From: Pseudovirgaria hyperparasitica
Lineage: Eukaryota; Ascomycota; Dothideomycetes; Acrospermales; Acrospermaceae
Direction of reading: 5' to 3'
NCBI RefSeq assembly: GCF_010093815.1
Contig: NW_022985556.1
Coordinates: forward strand, 824,782-888,781
Length of the DNA stretch: 64,000 bases
Part shown: piece by piece, positions 34,233 through 44,169 of the stretch
How the letters are laid out: every line of letters starts with the position of its first letter
Position numbering within the stretch: the stretch's first letter is position 1
Program-made: the position numbers and the translations under genes
Notes under the pieces: model-generated
Told to the model about the DNA's origin: nothing
Database searches by the model: none
What the model saw: only the letters and a program-made list of their open reading frames with translations

Positions 34233-34952
34233 TGCTCCCCTAATTAATTATTATTACCGCCCCAGAGCTGCCAACTGCCAGCTGCCAGCCAGTTCCCAGG
34301 CTACAAGGTGCTGCTGCTGATGATGCGGCGCCCAGGCAAACAAACCTTCAGCTCACCCACCCGGCTTCCATTGTGAGTTCAATCGGCGCAATCCAAATAT
34401 GCAAATACCAAATCCATACGCACTTGCGCTTTCGCCCGCCCTTCACCCCCCTCCCTCCCTCCCCCGTGCCCTGAATCTTCCCCCCGTGCACCTACATAGT
34501 CCTCCTGTCCCGCCCATCCGTCTTTCTCACCACCATAAACAACAACGCTGAAGATATCAAACTGCTACCCATCACTGCTACTCTTATTTGCTTCCTTTCT
34601 TCCGTCGCTCAGACTCCTGCCAGTCGTGCTGACTCTCCAAACAACACCTATCCTCACTTCCCTGCCTCGCTGCTTGCTTCGGTCCGACCTTGTCGATCAC
34701 CGAACCCTTCATCCACTTCACCAACCTTAGCTGTCCCGTCGTTCGTCTACAGCTCCACCATCTACACTCTCGCGTCGCGCAATCTGCTCGCCGCCAGACC
34801 ACTATCTCAGAGCTTCGTCACATCGTGATCGTGAGTTGGCCTACTTCCTGTCTCCCTTTCGATACCACCGCAGTCGCGTTACGACTACTTGTCCTTGACC
34901 TCTGACTCACACCTTCACAGGAGAGCTCTACCCCAGTCAACCTCGAATAACA

Positions 34953-36284
34953 ATGGCCGCCATCCCAACCAAGCCCTTTTCCAGCCTCAGTGCTGCTGTC
35001 GCCGCTGGCAAGCATGCCGACTTCAACTTTCGCCAGGAGTCTGCTAACGCTGCTGCCTCGGCCAGCAAGCCTGATTTCTCGGCTTATCCTCTCAACCTTC
35101 CCACTCCTCCAAACTCCTTGTCGCCAGAGCTGCATGCTCACAAGGGCCATCGCACCTCTTCCATCGCGCTCGAGTCTGAGATAGACCTTCAGGATGCGGT
35201 TGAACATGCTCAGGCGCAGGACCAGCCCACGGCTCTTTCCAGCGCTGCCTTGTCCGGCCTGGAGGCGTCTGCTGTCATCACTCCTTCTATGCTCGCGAAG
35301 CATCACCTTCCCGATATCCTCCTTCCGAATGGCCCCATGGCTATTCGATACATTCTCAACTGCTTGACGCAGTCGGTACCAGGCTTCTCTAGTATACCAC
35401 CACCCAAGGCCCGCAGGCTCGTGGTTAGCGCACTGGAGATCCGGGGTGGCGGAGGCCTGAATGGTGACGTCGAGTTCGAGAAGGTTGGCTGGGGTCGCTG
35501 GGATGCGAGAACCCGCGGTCAACCTCCTCGAGAAGGCCGCGGCAGTCTCCAACCAGGGTCCTTCCCTGTCTCGGAACGCGCGCGACTTGGAATGTCCCCA
35601 CCCTTGAGCGTCGCAGACTCGTACGCCATGTCGAGTGCTGGTCTTCAGATACCAGAAGCTACGCGTCGACAGCGACACGATAAATTTGGGGGATCTTGGG
35701 CCGCCGACTCCATGCTTGAAAATGACCTGGAAATGGACATAGGAATGAATGTCGCGGAACACGAGGCCGACAAGATGTCATTGGACGGATCCGAAGACTC
35801 GCTCGACTCGGACACTTCGTCTTCCGCTGATGAAGGTGTACCAGGGCGCGAAATCAACATGGAGGATGATGACGCGACTGACGAGGAGGACTGGGCCGCG
35901 ATTGGTCCGGAGGCCCTGAAACACGGGTCTTTGTTCTACGGTAGCCCAAAGAACACCAACAGACGTGCTTCAACAGCACGCATGAGGTCTTCTAACAGTG
36001 CCGGAGTGGGACAGGCGAAATCCGTCCCGCGCCCCAGAATTTCATCCTACGACAACCGCACGCATTCGTATAATCACTCGCATGTGCGTCCCCAGATGGA
36101 ACGGCGCTCCGTCTCTGCTGTGCACGCTTCGAAGATGTTTACCGCCAGATCTCACAATTCTCCGGCATTTCCGATTTCTTCTCTCCGTGGAGGAGCGGCA
36201 AGCCAACACGTGGACCTCGCCATCAGCAAGAACAGCCCTGAACGTGAAGCCATCGAAGCGCTTCTCAAGATGGGAAGCATGTGA
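34953..36284 (+). CDS. STB3: Stb3-like Sin3-binding protein
   Basis: Sin3-binding transcription regulator; budding-yeast Stb3 binds the RRPE element of ribosome-biogenesis genes and is released by TORC1/Sch9 signalling. Single coding exon, 443 aa. The diagnostic domain is at about residues 109-168: ITPSMLAKHHLPDILLPNG, then AIRYILNCLTQSVPGFSSIP and PPKARRLVVSALEIRGGG. The front 100 residues are Ala/Ser/Pro-rich with LNLPTPPNSLSPEL. The rest is disordered, acidic in the middle (about 285-325) and Ser/Arg-rich later; the short conserved-looking end SPEREAIEALLKMGSM may form a helix. Start ATG 34953 lies 32 bases after the likely leader intron. Identification rests on the domain; the target set in this fungus is unknown. 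Confidence 0.87.
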   Translation: MAAIPTKPFSSLSAAVAAGKHADFNFRQESANAAASASKPDFSAYPLNLPTPPNSLSPELHAHKGHRTSSIALESEIDLQDAVEHAQAQDQPTALSSAALSGLEASAVITPSMLAKHHLPDILLPNGPMAIRYILNCLTQSVPGFSSIPPPKARRLVVSALEIRGGGGLNGDVEFEKVGWGRWDARTRGQPPREGRGSLQPGSFPVSERARLGMSPPLSVADSYAMSSAGLQIPEATRRQRHDKFGGSWAADSMLENDLEMDIGMNVAEHEADKMSLDGSEDSLDSDTSSSADEGVPGREINMEDDDATDEEDWAAIGPEALKHGSLFYGSPKNTNRRASTARMRSSNSAGVGQAKSVPRPRISSYDNRTHSYNHSHVRPQMERRSVSAVHASKMFTARSHNSPAFPISSLRGGAASQHVDLAISKNSPEREAIEALLKMGSM

Positions 36285-36725
36285 GCTATCCGAATTATAC
36301 GACATGCGCAGGCGCATCGGCGGCGCATGCCGATACAACATGATTACACGTCATATATTCAGAACCACGACTTTTACTCTATACCTTTAATCACTCACGA
36401 TGGACGGATTGCATGCATTACGAGGTTCAGGCGTTCTGGACGTTGGGAACGTCAATGTCCGTGACAGGATACGATACCCGAGAAGTTACCGTGCATGCCA
36501 GGGTCTTCCGCATTGGACCTTGAAACAACAACCTGTTTTTGGAAACATCATTTTTCCGACATCCGGCGAGATCCGGGTGTTCATCGGCACACGCGCCTAC
36601 CCATCTCAACGATGGATGGCGAATCACTGCACAACACATACACACGGCTTGACCTGAGACGTTGTTTCCGGACATTGTCAAGCTCGAGCGTGACGAACAT
36701 GCTCGACATATTACTACGTTACACT

Positions 36726-36773
36726 TGGAGACGTTGACGACGTTGGAGACGTTGGGGACGTTGGAGACGACGA
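36726..36773 (+). repeat. GACGTTGGA-type minisatellite
   Basis: Short tandem run of GACGTTG, GACGTTGGA and GACGACGA words. Intergenic. Confidence 0.7.
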
Positions 36774-37684
36774 GTTTGTCTTTTTTCAACATATTAACTA
36801 ACAAATTTTGGGGCCTTCCACAGGCTCATAGCGGCATCCCACTTCGAGCTCCGATTGTTCAAGCGCTGACGGGGAGCTGGGGGATTGCATTGCGTTGGGA
36901 GGCTTTTCTTTCGGGAAATTTAATACTGTTTCTTGAGACTCGGCTGGAAATCAGCAGCCATTGCTTCGGTAACTTCGGTATCGTAGAGAACTCTTGACGC
37001 TCTCGAGAATAGGAGCACAACCGGGGGCTTTTGGGGGATAGTTATGCCATTCGGGTATCTGTCTACTGGCCTCGACGGTCTTTATGTACATAGCTTGCAC
37101 CGTACTGCAAAATACAATATATACCATACCATACTTATGACGCGCAGGCTTTGGGATGGTGTGTAGCACTGCATACGTATATATAGAATATCTGCAATTG
37201 AGGACTTGATTCTTCTCGTCTATATTTGAGTGTCTATCTATTGTGCGTAATTAAACAGCAGCTCGCGACGGCTACTTTCTGGCCGAAACGGGACTAGCTG
37301 CTAATTGGCTGGACTGTTTCCAAACGTCACTCCCTTGCTCCTGTAGAACTTTGTGTTTTTTTTTTCGAAAGCTTCTTGATAAAAGTAATTAATTAATCAA
37401 TCTATCAATTACATTTATGGATTATTTCCTTCTTCTTCTATAAACGCAAATTCGTTAGTAAAACTCGATGATAACGCCTACTGATTACCCCTCCTCTACC
37501 ACAACTCCCGGTCTAATTACCCCTTATATTCACAGGTCCCGCGCCCCGTCTTGAGAAACTCATAAAGCATGTGTATGTATACATGTGGGACCAAGTAGGA
37601 ACCGAGTGCTTTGGATCCGTGCCAAAGTAAACTACAAGCGCTTCGTTCCGTTACGGCCACAAACTCTCCCCGCCCCGACGCAGA

Positions 37685-37730
37685 GACAACGACAACGACA
37701 ACAACGACAACGACAATAACGACAACAATG
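37685..37730 (+). repeat. (GACAAC)n-type repeat
   Basis: Imperfect GACAAC/GACAACAAC units ending 5 bases short of the stop codon of the neighbouring minus-strand gene. Confidence 0.75.
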
Positions 37731-37734
37731 AGCT

Positions 37735-38546
37735 TCAGACTTGCTCCTCTGCCGAACCCCCCCTACCACCTCCGTTGCTGCCGCCGCTCTTACCCCCTTG
37801 CCCTCCAGAGCCGCCGCCGCTAGGATCGGACACCACGTCCTGGTACGCACCATACTCCTGCTGTTGCTGTCCCTCATCCTCCGCGTGCTCTACGCCCTCT
37901 GTTTCGTCTGTGCCATCCGGAACGATAAGGGGCTGGTATGCCGGATGAAGCGTGCTCAGAAACACGCGACCGGAACCGCGAAAGCGCGACAGCGGCGCAA
38001 AGTGGCACTGCGGGCAGCTTGGAGGGTAGTAGGGCGTGCCGGAGAGGGCGTCGAGACAGTGCTTTAGGACGAGGGAGGCGTGGCATGTTCTGTTTTTGTT
38101 TGGTTTAGCGGTCGTGTAATACAGGAGGGATAAAGGGGGAAGCACAAAACTCACAGATTCAGGAGCAGGAACCACGTACAATACGTCCCTAGCATCGGCC
38201 ACGCCCACCGCGGCATAAACACGAGGGTGAGTATCCACTCTAGCAGCAGGCCTGTTGCGGCGAGGACGTCGGCGATTAGGACGGCGGGGTGTCCGGCTAG
38301 ACTGCCGCCATTGCAGTTGCAGTTGCAGCTTCGGCGGGATTGTTGTTGTTGGGCGGAGTGTAGGATGGCGGCGCTGAGGAGGGCGGAGAAGGCGAGGGGG
38401 ATGAGGCCGAGGGCGGGGTTGACGCTTTCGCTGAGGATGCCGTGGAGGATGAGGAGGAGGAGGGCGGGCGGGAAGGTGGCGAGGCAGAGGGTGCGGGGGA
38501 GGAGGGCGGGGGTGAAGAGGAGGGGTGGGGGGAGGAGGAGGGCCAT
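37735..38546 (-). CDS. Small four-helix membrane protein, unknown function
   Basis: Not recognised. Two exons (38546-38155, 38089-37735) give 248 aa. Four hydrophobic segments are visible in exon 1, at about residues 15-35, 45-65, 85-110 and 112-130 (for example LCLATFPPALLLLILHG and GLIPLAFSALLSAAIL). A short Cys-Asn repeat (CNCNCN) lies in the loop between segments 2 and 3. The C-terminal soluble part begins TCHASLVLKHCL, has a CPQC-like pair (SCPQCHF), and ends in a Gly/Ser-rich tail. A TTG repeat overlaps the start codon region and a GACAAC repeat sits just past the stop. The splice keeps frame, which supports the model. It could be a tetraspan or MARVEL-like protein, but no signature proves it. 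Confidence 0.6.
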
Positions 38547-39777
38547 TTTTTGTTGTTGTCGTTGTTGTTGTTGTTGTGGTGAGAGTTTCTTTGGAACGAT
38601 GATTTATAGAATAGGTGGTGGTTTGAAGGCGTATGTGTGTATGTGTGTGTATATATATGTTGGAATGGTATCTTGTCTGGAAGAAAAGACGGTAGTAGGT
38701 AGGTATATGCTGGGCTTATATCACATCCTATCACTCCCTGGCCAAACACACGACCTTCTACTCTTCCTCATATAGCAAGAGAGAGAGAGAGAGAGTGAGA
38801 GACAGTGAGAGAGACGACAGCAGCCTTATACGCTAAGCACCCGTCGATCTCACGCAAAACTGCCTTTCGAACGTTGGCGATCCCGTGGCTGGACGATGAG
38901 TGCCAAACTGGGGGCGAGGCGGAGCAGCGCGATGGATCAACAGATGCTGCATGTCTAGTAACAGTCAACACAACATATGCGCGAGTTCGAACACACGCGA
39001 CACAGACCTAGCGACTGTACACTATTAGTGCACAGAGCGAGACCGAGAAGCTGGAGCTGGAGCCAAAGATGGATGGAGCCAAACAGAGCCAGCGCCAGCG
39101 AATCTTGCGCCATTCGCCATACTCTTATTACATCCATCCTCCAACAGAAAATACAACAACCCATCAAACGGGGAACGGGTAAGTCAGTATTCCAGACCCC
39201 GGAGGGTAGATCGCGCGCGTGGCTCAGCCCGCTACAGCTAGATCTACCCTCCAACACAGCCCTACGCCACCGCCGGCCCCCAAACCGACTTGAAGGCTTA
39301 CAGACGAGAGAGCACGAGAAAGAGTTTTAAATAAAGCGAGGCAGATTTCCTCTTCGTGTGGCTAGTGGGCTTGTTTGGAAGGGATTTGCTCTGTGCGAGG
39401 GGAATGTTGAGGGTTTCATTTTTGCCACTGCTTTGAGGGGTGGAGTTGCGGTGGGTTTGAATGGTTGTGATGTGACATGTCTGGGTTTTTATGTGTGTGT
39501 AGGAGGGAGAGAGGTGGGAGAGGGAGTGGGTGAAAGGGCTATTCACGACGGGTCAGTATGCATCGACTCTCTGGGCTTTTCTTTGCTAAAGACTGAAAAG
39601 TCATTCAAGCGCGAAATCGCGGCCTGTGTTGAAGAAAGCACTATAATTACTTTTTGGGAACTGAAGACAGGTAAAGCTGGTATTCATTAGCCTATTTGTG
39701 TACTAACTCAATTTCCTGGTGTTCTGGTCTCTCGCTCTGTCTCTCTCGCTCTGTCTCTCTCTCTCTGTCTCTCTCTA

Positions 39778-39853
<76 letters not shown>

Positions 39854-39924
39854 TCTTCAGTCAATTTCCAGTTCAACAACCCGCTCTCGCTCGTGCTGAC
39901 GACATTCGGTTTGGCTCGATTCGT
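38547..39924. other. Intergenic with purine/pyrimidine repeats
   Basis: 1.38 kb between the start of the membrane-protein gene and the stop of the third BTB gene. Holds a GA-rich run at 38775-38816 and the (CT)n tract at its right end. Several open frames of about 100 codons are low in coding signal and not called. Confidence 0.5.
39727..39850 (+). repeat. (CT)n polypyrimidine tract
   Basis: About 120 bases of near-pure CT. Polypurine on the minus strand, which is the sense strand of the BTB gene ending 75 bases away. Confidence 0.95.
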
Positions 39925-40696
39925 TCAGTGCAACTCATGGGATGCTGTCCAGTGAGCGCAGGACCCCGTGTTCTGTGAGAAACGCTGTTGTGTGTACTCT
40001 GGGATGAAGTATCTGGAATCCAGAGGTGTGGGGGACCTTTCAAGAGGCTTACGCGTTCTCGAGGACGATCTCCGGCGTTCATCCTTGATGGTTCCCACAG
40101 TTGTGAGAGGTGAAGGCGGTGGAGAAGAAGATTCGGCTCTGAACTCTGGCCGGAAGCGACATTGCTTCTTGCATGGCGGGCTCGGACACCTTGTTTCCTC
40201 GTATCTCGCTGCTTCGCCGGCTCTGAACTCTGGCCGGAAGCGACATTGCTTCTTGTATGGCGGGCTCGGACACCTTATTTCCTCGTATCTCGCTGCTTCG
40301 CCGGCGCTGGGCCTGATATTCGAGACGTCCAGTAAGGGGTGTGGATCGACAGACAGGATGCATCGGCCCAGGCTAGGCATTCTTTCCAGTACCGCGTCAA
40401 AGCCGTGGTAGCCTCTCAAGTCATCCAGGTGTTTAACTGTGTATGCGAGGATGTAGTGACGGAGTCCGATCTCCGGGTGTTGTTCGGGCAGCACGTCGCC
40501 AACAATGGCCAACAACTCGCAGAGCTCCCTCGCACCATGCTTCTCGGCGAGAAAGTGACTGGCGAATTTGTTGAAGAGCGCTTCCTGGAACCGCCCGGCG
40601 ACCAGGCGCTGCCCCAGAGCGTACAGCAGACCGATGGTGACAAAGTCACCTTCAGCCATGTGGTTCCTGTTGTTCTCGTTGTTGTCGTTGTTGTCG

Positions 40697-40748
<52 letters not shown>

Positions 40749-41075
40749 CTTTGGGATTGTCCAGCACCCAGCCGTTGCGGTACAGGTACTCGACAAAGTA
40801 GCCGAAACAGCCTGGGTCGACGTCGTCGAGGACGACTTTGCGACTGTACTGCTCCTGCAGCTTACCTTGGAGATGCTCCGCGAAGTATTCGGATTCTTGT
40901 CGCAAGAGCTCCGAGTGGATGTTGAAGGTTTTCTCTTGCTTGGTGCCGGTGTGGTTTTCTCTAGTGGTGATTGTCACGGTCACTACAGGCGACATAAGAC
41001 AGCTTGTGATATCAGTATAACGATCGCGAATGGGAGCGAGACCACTCACTCGGAGAATCTCATGCTTGGTTCCAT
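39925..41075 (-). CDS. BTB/POZ-domain protein with poly-Asn tract and internal duplication
   Basis: Likely BTB adaptor or regulator; partner unknown. Preferred model has two exons: 41075-41050 (MEPSMRFS) and 41002-39925, giving 367 aa; the intron starts GTGAGT. An unspliced alternative starts at 41229 or 40995. The BTB domain lies near the start: VTVTITTRENHTG, FNIHSELLRQESEYFAEHL, VDPGCFGYFVEYLYRNGW. A run of about 18 Asn, interrupted later by Asp/Glu, is encoded by the GTT tract (40672-40748) and splits the BTB region from the helical back part (FVTIGLLYALGQRLVAG and HYILAYTVKHLDDLRGYHGF). Near the C-terminus, 28 residues are duplicated in tandem (AGEAARYEE-RCPSPP-KKQCRF), the 84-bp repeat at 40137-40304. 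The tail is Ser/Pro/Arg-rich. Confidence 0.75.
40137..40304 (-). repeat. 84-bp tandem duplication inside the BTB gene
   Basis: Two copies (40137-40220, 40221-40304) of 84 bp, a multiple of three, differing at only a few bases. Adds 28 residues with Cys and Arg-rich content to the protein, so it looks recent. Confidence 0.93.
40672..40748 (-). repeat. (GTT)n repeat encoding poly-Asn
   Basis: Near-pure GTT/GTC units on the plus strand, encoding Asn (with Asp) on the minus strand. In frame within the BTB gene, so expansion changes the length of the Asn tract only. Confidence 0.95.
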
Positions 41076-42414
41076 GATTGCTTGGAGATCTGGACGGAAG
41101 CGCCTTTCGAGACAAATATGAGGTTTGTTGGTTGGAGGATAGTTGGTTGCCTAGAACCGATGAGAGAAAGGCGTTATCCAGCTTGCATTGTTCACTTAGT
41201 TCCACCAGACAGGCCTGTGCTCGCCACAAGCTATGGAAGAATGGAAAGATGCCTGTTCACTGTTCACTCGCAGCTCAGATCTAACCCCTCCCCCCCCCCC
41301 CCCCCCCCCCCCCCCCCCTGGCAGAGTTACAACTAAACAGCACTCAAGTGTCAGATCTCCTCTTCAGTGTTCAAGGGCACTACTATCTCTCAATAGCAGT
41401 CCCCACTCGACGCGAAGCCTCTCAGCCAATATATTCAACATCCGATCGTTCCCTCCTGTCTCTCACTCCAAGCTAGATACTTCCACCTCCACAAGTCCTG
41501 AAAGCTTCTCCAACTTCCTCAATGCTGCTTGTATCGCCCCTGAAATCTAGATATCCGTCAAGTACATAATTGCTTTGTTTGAGGTGTCAAATGTTGGCCT
41601 CGCCCAGCTATTCGCTGCTGCCGCAATATGCCTATGAGATAAGCGGCAATTTCTGGCCTGAGGCTATGGCACATAGCCAGGGGATGTGACATCTTCCCTT
41701 TGCCAAAGTCTTCACACATGCCGTTTCGCACACTATACCCATCGGCTGTCAAATTCATGGAGCTGTCCCGGCTCTGAAAGATTCCTCTTAGCAGCGTCGT
41801 CAAAGGGCCCAACTTCAGCTTCTCATAAGACTCTGTCTGCATTACGTGGGTGAGAAGTTTGAACATACTCCCCAGTCTTACTGTCAGTCATCTAAATGTA
41901 CTCTTCCACTCATGGGCACACATGACTCTCTATCCAGTACACATCCCAGCTCTGACCGACGAACAGAGTACCGAGCTCTTCCAGGACGACATCAAGACAG
42001 TCGGTACGTTGGACGCTACGTGCTCTCTTGACGGCTGCGACACGCATGTGGCTTGCATTGTTGATAGACTGCGATTTGCGAAAGGGAATTTTGGTCGCTG
42101 GACGTGATCGCCGCAACACTGAATCATCCTAGATGTCATCCAAGACGAGGAATGCGTTACGCAGAATATCGATAATGTCCTTGATAGCTATCCATAATGT
42201 CGCTGGTATGTCTAGCCAGACTTTGAGACATTCGATGAGCGTTGTTAGTACACCCTTATATGTCAAGCCGCGGATATACTGAGCTGAACAATCCAGTATA
42301 GAACCATATAAGTCTGTTTGATTCTCCACTCGGTCATCCTCTCGATCGAGTTGACGCAGCTGGCATTTTCTGAGCCTGAAGTATGCTCAGTAAACGATAC
42401 TGAATTCAAAGGCT
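41076..42414. other. Intergenic with poly-C tract
   Basis: Upstream of the third BTB gene. Contains an uninterrupted run of 29 C at 41290-41318. A 66-codon open frame on the minus strand (42129-42329) reads protein-like but connects to nothing in frame. No gene called. Confidence 0.5.
41290..41318 (+). repeat. Poly-C (C29) tract
   Basis: Homopolymer of 29 C about 215 bases upstream of the BTB start codon. Its exact length is likely unreliable in the assembly. Confidence 0.95.
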
Positions 42415-43068
42415 TTATATTGGACTCCTCACTGTTCGCTCCGTTTGTCGAAGGGGTACAACAACGGGACGTGCGATGCCATTCTCAATTTCTGCTGCTG
42501 GTATAGCTAGCCAGTCTACCCAATCGTCCATGTCAGCTTTACACATCCCGTACCGAGAAAGAACTGCACAGAAACAGTGATTGCCTCTAGCGCCAGCGGC
42601 GCAAGGGTCCAGAAATGCTTCTTGCGCCCTGCGATAGCTGCGTTTCAGGGCATACAACTTCTTCCGTGCCTGCAAGAACCTCCCCTCGTCGTTGATAGTC
42701 CTCACATGTATAGTTGCCTTGGCTTCATCAACGGTGGACGTTCTATCGCGGAGCGTGATATCGATCGAGTTGGTGAGTGGATCGCCGATCTGTTCTCTCG
42801 TTTGTACCTCGCCGTCGTAGGACCGATAATCGTTGGTGAATAGTCCGATTTGCCCGAGCGGGACGGTCAGGGGTTCTACGACTTCATGCTCTATGTCCGA
42901 GACTTGCGCGCCTGTGGCCAATTCGATCGTTGGATAGAACGCATCGACTCTATATTCCTCATACCGCTTCATGATGTAGTCGTCCAGGCCGTCATACTCG
43001 AGCAGTTTCGGATCGATATTCTGTGTCTCCCCCCAACTGGGTATACATGTCCATATGCCGCAACTCAA
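42415..43068 (-). CDS. Hypothetical protein, partial model
   Basis: Not recognised. An open frame of about 217 codons whose first codon at 43068 is TTG, so the true start lies in an upstream exon or at an internal ATG such as MKRYEEYRVD. The residue mix looks like real protein (balanced charge, few low-complexity runs): VDAFYPTIELATGAQVSDI, ATIHVRTINDEGRFLQARKK, LYALKRSYRRAQEAFLDPC. Its end may also be wrong: a GTGAGG donor (about 42426) and a CTTCAG acceptor 57 bases further on would replace the last residues with a short different tail. No signal peptide in the visible part. It neighbours the secreted-protein pair on the same strand, but no functional link is visible. Confidence 0.4.
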   Translation of the reverse strand: MSCGIWTCIPSWGETQNIDPKLLEYDGLDDYIMKRYEEYRVDAFYPTIELATGAQVSDIEHEVVEPLTVPLGQIGLFTNDYRSYDGEVQTREQIGDPLTNSIDITLRDRTSTVDEAKATIHVRTINDEGRFLQARKKLYALKRSYRRAQEAFLDPCAAGARGNHCFCAVLSRYGMCKADMDDWVDWLAIPAAEIENGIARPVVVPLRQTERTVRSPI

Positions 43069-43533
43069 ACCGCCTCTTCACGCGCGACGGATCCAAGAAA
43101 GACTATGCGGATAGGATGTTGTAGATAGAGGAGCACTTCGTCTCTTTGCTACTGCCTATGACGCTCGTAGTCATTACAGTCGCACAGTCTCGCGAACTCT
43201 CACCGGTCCAAGTCCTTTTTCACCTCTACAAATACTGCAAATATCGAGATAATGAACTTTCTCGTAGCTGGAGGCGAGGTGGAATTTCTTGTATTATGAA
43301 GAATACTGCTCATGTCGCGGGTTTCTCCTTGATGCGTGACCGAAGTATAACAACGAGTTCTCAACTCGAAGACCAGCTATCCTTGACGTCTGCTATGACT
43401 TTTGCCAGTCATGGAGGATATTACTATATTCTGTCGATAGCCCTAATGTTCATCCGACCTGTCGATTTTTAGGGGCCATTCCGGTCTCTCTGTTTGACTA
43501 ATTGTGAGGCGTGGTTTCAAACGGGAATAGCTT
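43069..43533. other. Intergenic
   Basis: Between the hypothetical gene and the first secreted-protein gene. The last 50 or so bases before 43534 match the 3' flank of the second secreted-protein gene, so they belong to the duplicated unit. Confidence 0.5.
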
Positions 43534-44169
43534 CTAGCAGAGCTTTCTATCTTTCTTGTGCTGTCGACCATATTTGACATCCCAACTGTCCATGGCGAAC
43601 CAACCGGGTCGATTTCCACAATATAAGTGAATTTGTAACCACATGTGTCCGAGGTCTTCCGGATGGCATGTCTGTCCTACATTTTCATAGACCCAAAACA
43701 TGATTTTGTACGAAGCGGTATAGTCACATTGAAATGCCACGACGTCGCCAGACGGGAAGGTTTTGAGACTGCCCCCATAATGTCTCCCCCATTTGTCCTT
43801 TCCGTTGCAGGGCCCGAACTGCAACTTTTGGACCTCTTCTATATCGCGATCCTCGAGAAAGTGTCCGTCTTCCCGGCATACGACGTTACCCTTCTCCAGC
43901 CCGGCTGGTAGATCTGTACTTGGGATGACATACTCTTCCAGAGTCTCGCCGTGTTTATGCTCATGTCTACAAACATCAACTTTGTCGAGAGATGCTGATC
44001 TTACGAAGTCGATGGCGGACCTGATATATGGAGAATTGGTGCGGTCATAGAATTCGCTTAAGCTCTGATTATTATAACGTTCAAACCAGCCTGGCGGTTT
44101 GCATTTATTCTTAGCGGCGCCTACAACGGTAGTGAAACCGATGATAACGAGGATGCTTCGAAGATGCAT
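43534..44169 (-). CDS. Secreted Cys-rich protein A (effector-like), tandem paralogue
   Basis: No known family recognised. Single exon, 211 aa. An N-terminal signal peptide (LRSILVIIGFTTVVGAA) predicts secretion, after which the mature part has eight cysteines. All eight align with those of the neighbouring gene at 44917, suggesting four disulfide bonds. Shared landmarks: CKPPGWFER near the mature N-terminus, VVCREDG, FPSGDVVAFQCDYT, VGQTCHPEDL, and a WDVKYGR motif before the final Cys. No membrane segment, GPI signal or enzyme motif is seen. Size, secretion and cysteine pattern match what is called a candidate effector in plant- or host-associated fungi, but that role is only inferred. Lies in AT-rich, gene-poor DNA. 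Confidence 0.78.
   Translation of the reverse strand: MHLRSILVIIGFTTVVGAAKNKCKPPGWFERYNNQSLSEFYDRTNSPYIRSAIDFVRSASLDKVDVCRHEHKHGETLEEYVIPSTDLPAGLEKGNVVCREDGHFLEDRDIEEVQKLQFGPCNGKDKWGRHYGGSLKTFPSGDVVAFQCDYTASYKIMFWVYENVGQTCHPEDLGHMWLQIHLYCGNRPGWFAMDSWDVKYGRQHKKDRKLC

Larger units (their letters stand above)
32516..34952. other. Long intergenic region with simple repeats
   Basis: 2.4 kb between Top3 and Stb3. Contains an (ATG)n run at about 32770-32790, the (TAG)n tract listed separately and a GCTGGC-rich stretch. The right part is the Stb3 promoter and leader: CT-rich at 34430-34530, with a likely leader intron at 34831-34920 (GTGAGT to CACAG). A 172-codon open frame on the minus strand at 32858-33376 has no recognisable domain and is not called. 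Confidence 0.5.
36285..37734. other. Intergenic between convergent genes
   Basis: 1.45 kb between the Stb3 gene and the small membrane protein gene. Contains a GACGTTGGA minisatellite at 36726-36773 and a GACAAC repeat at 37685-37730. An AT-rich patch occurs at about 37375-37450. No gene recognised. Confidence 0.5.

Noticed and set aside
39358-39690. 110-codon plus-strand frame
   Set aside because: No start context or domain, GT-rich composition in intergenic DNA.
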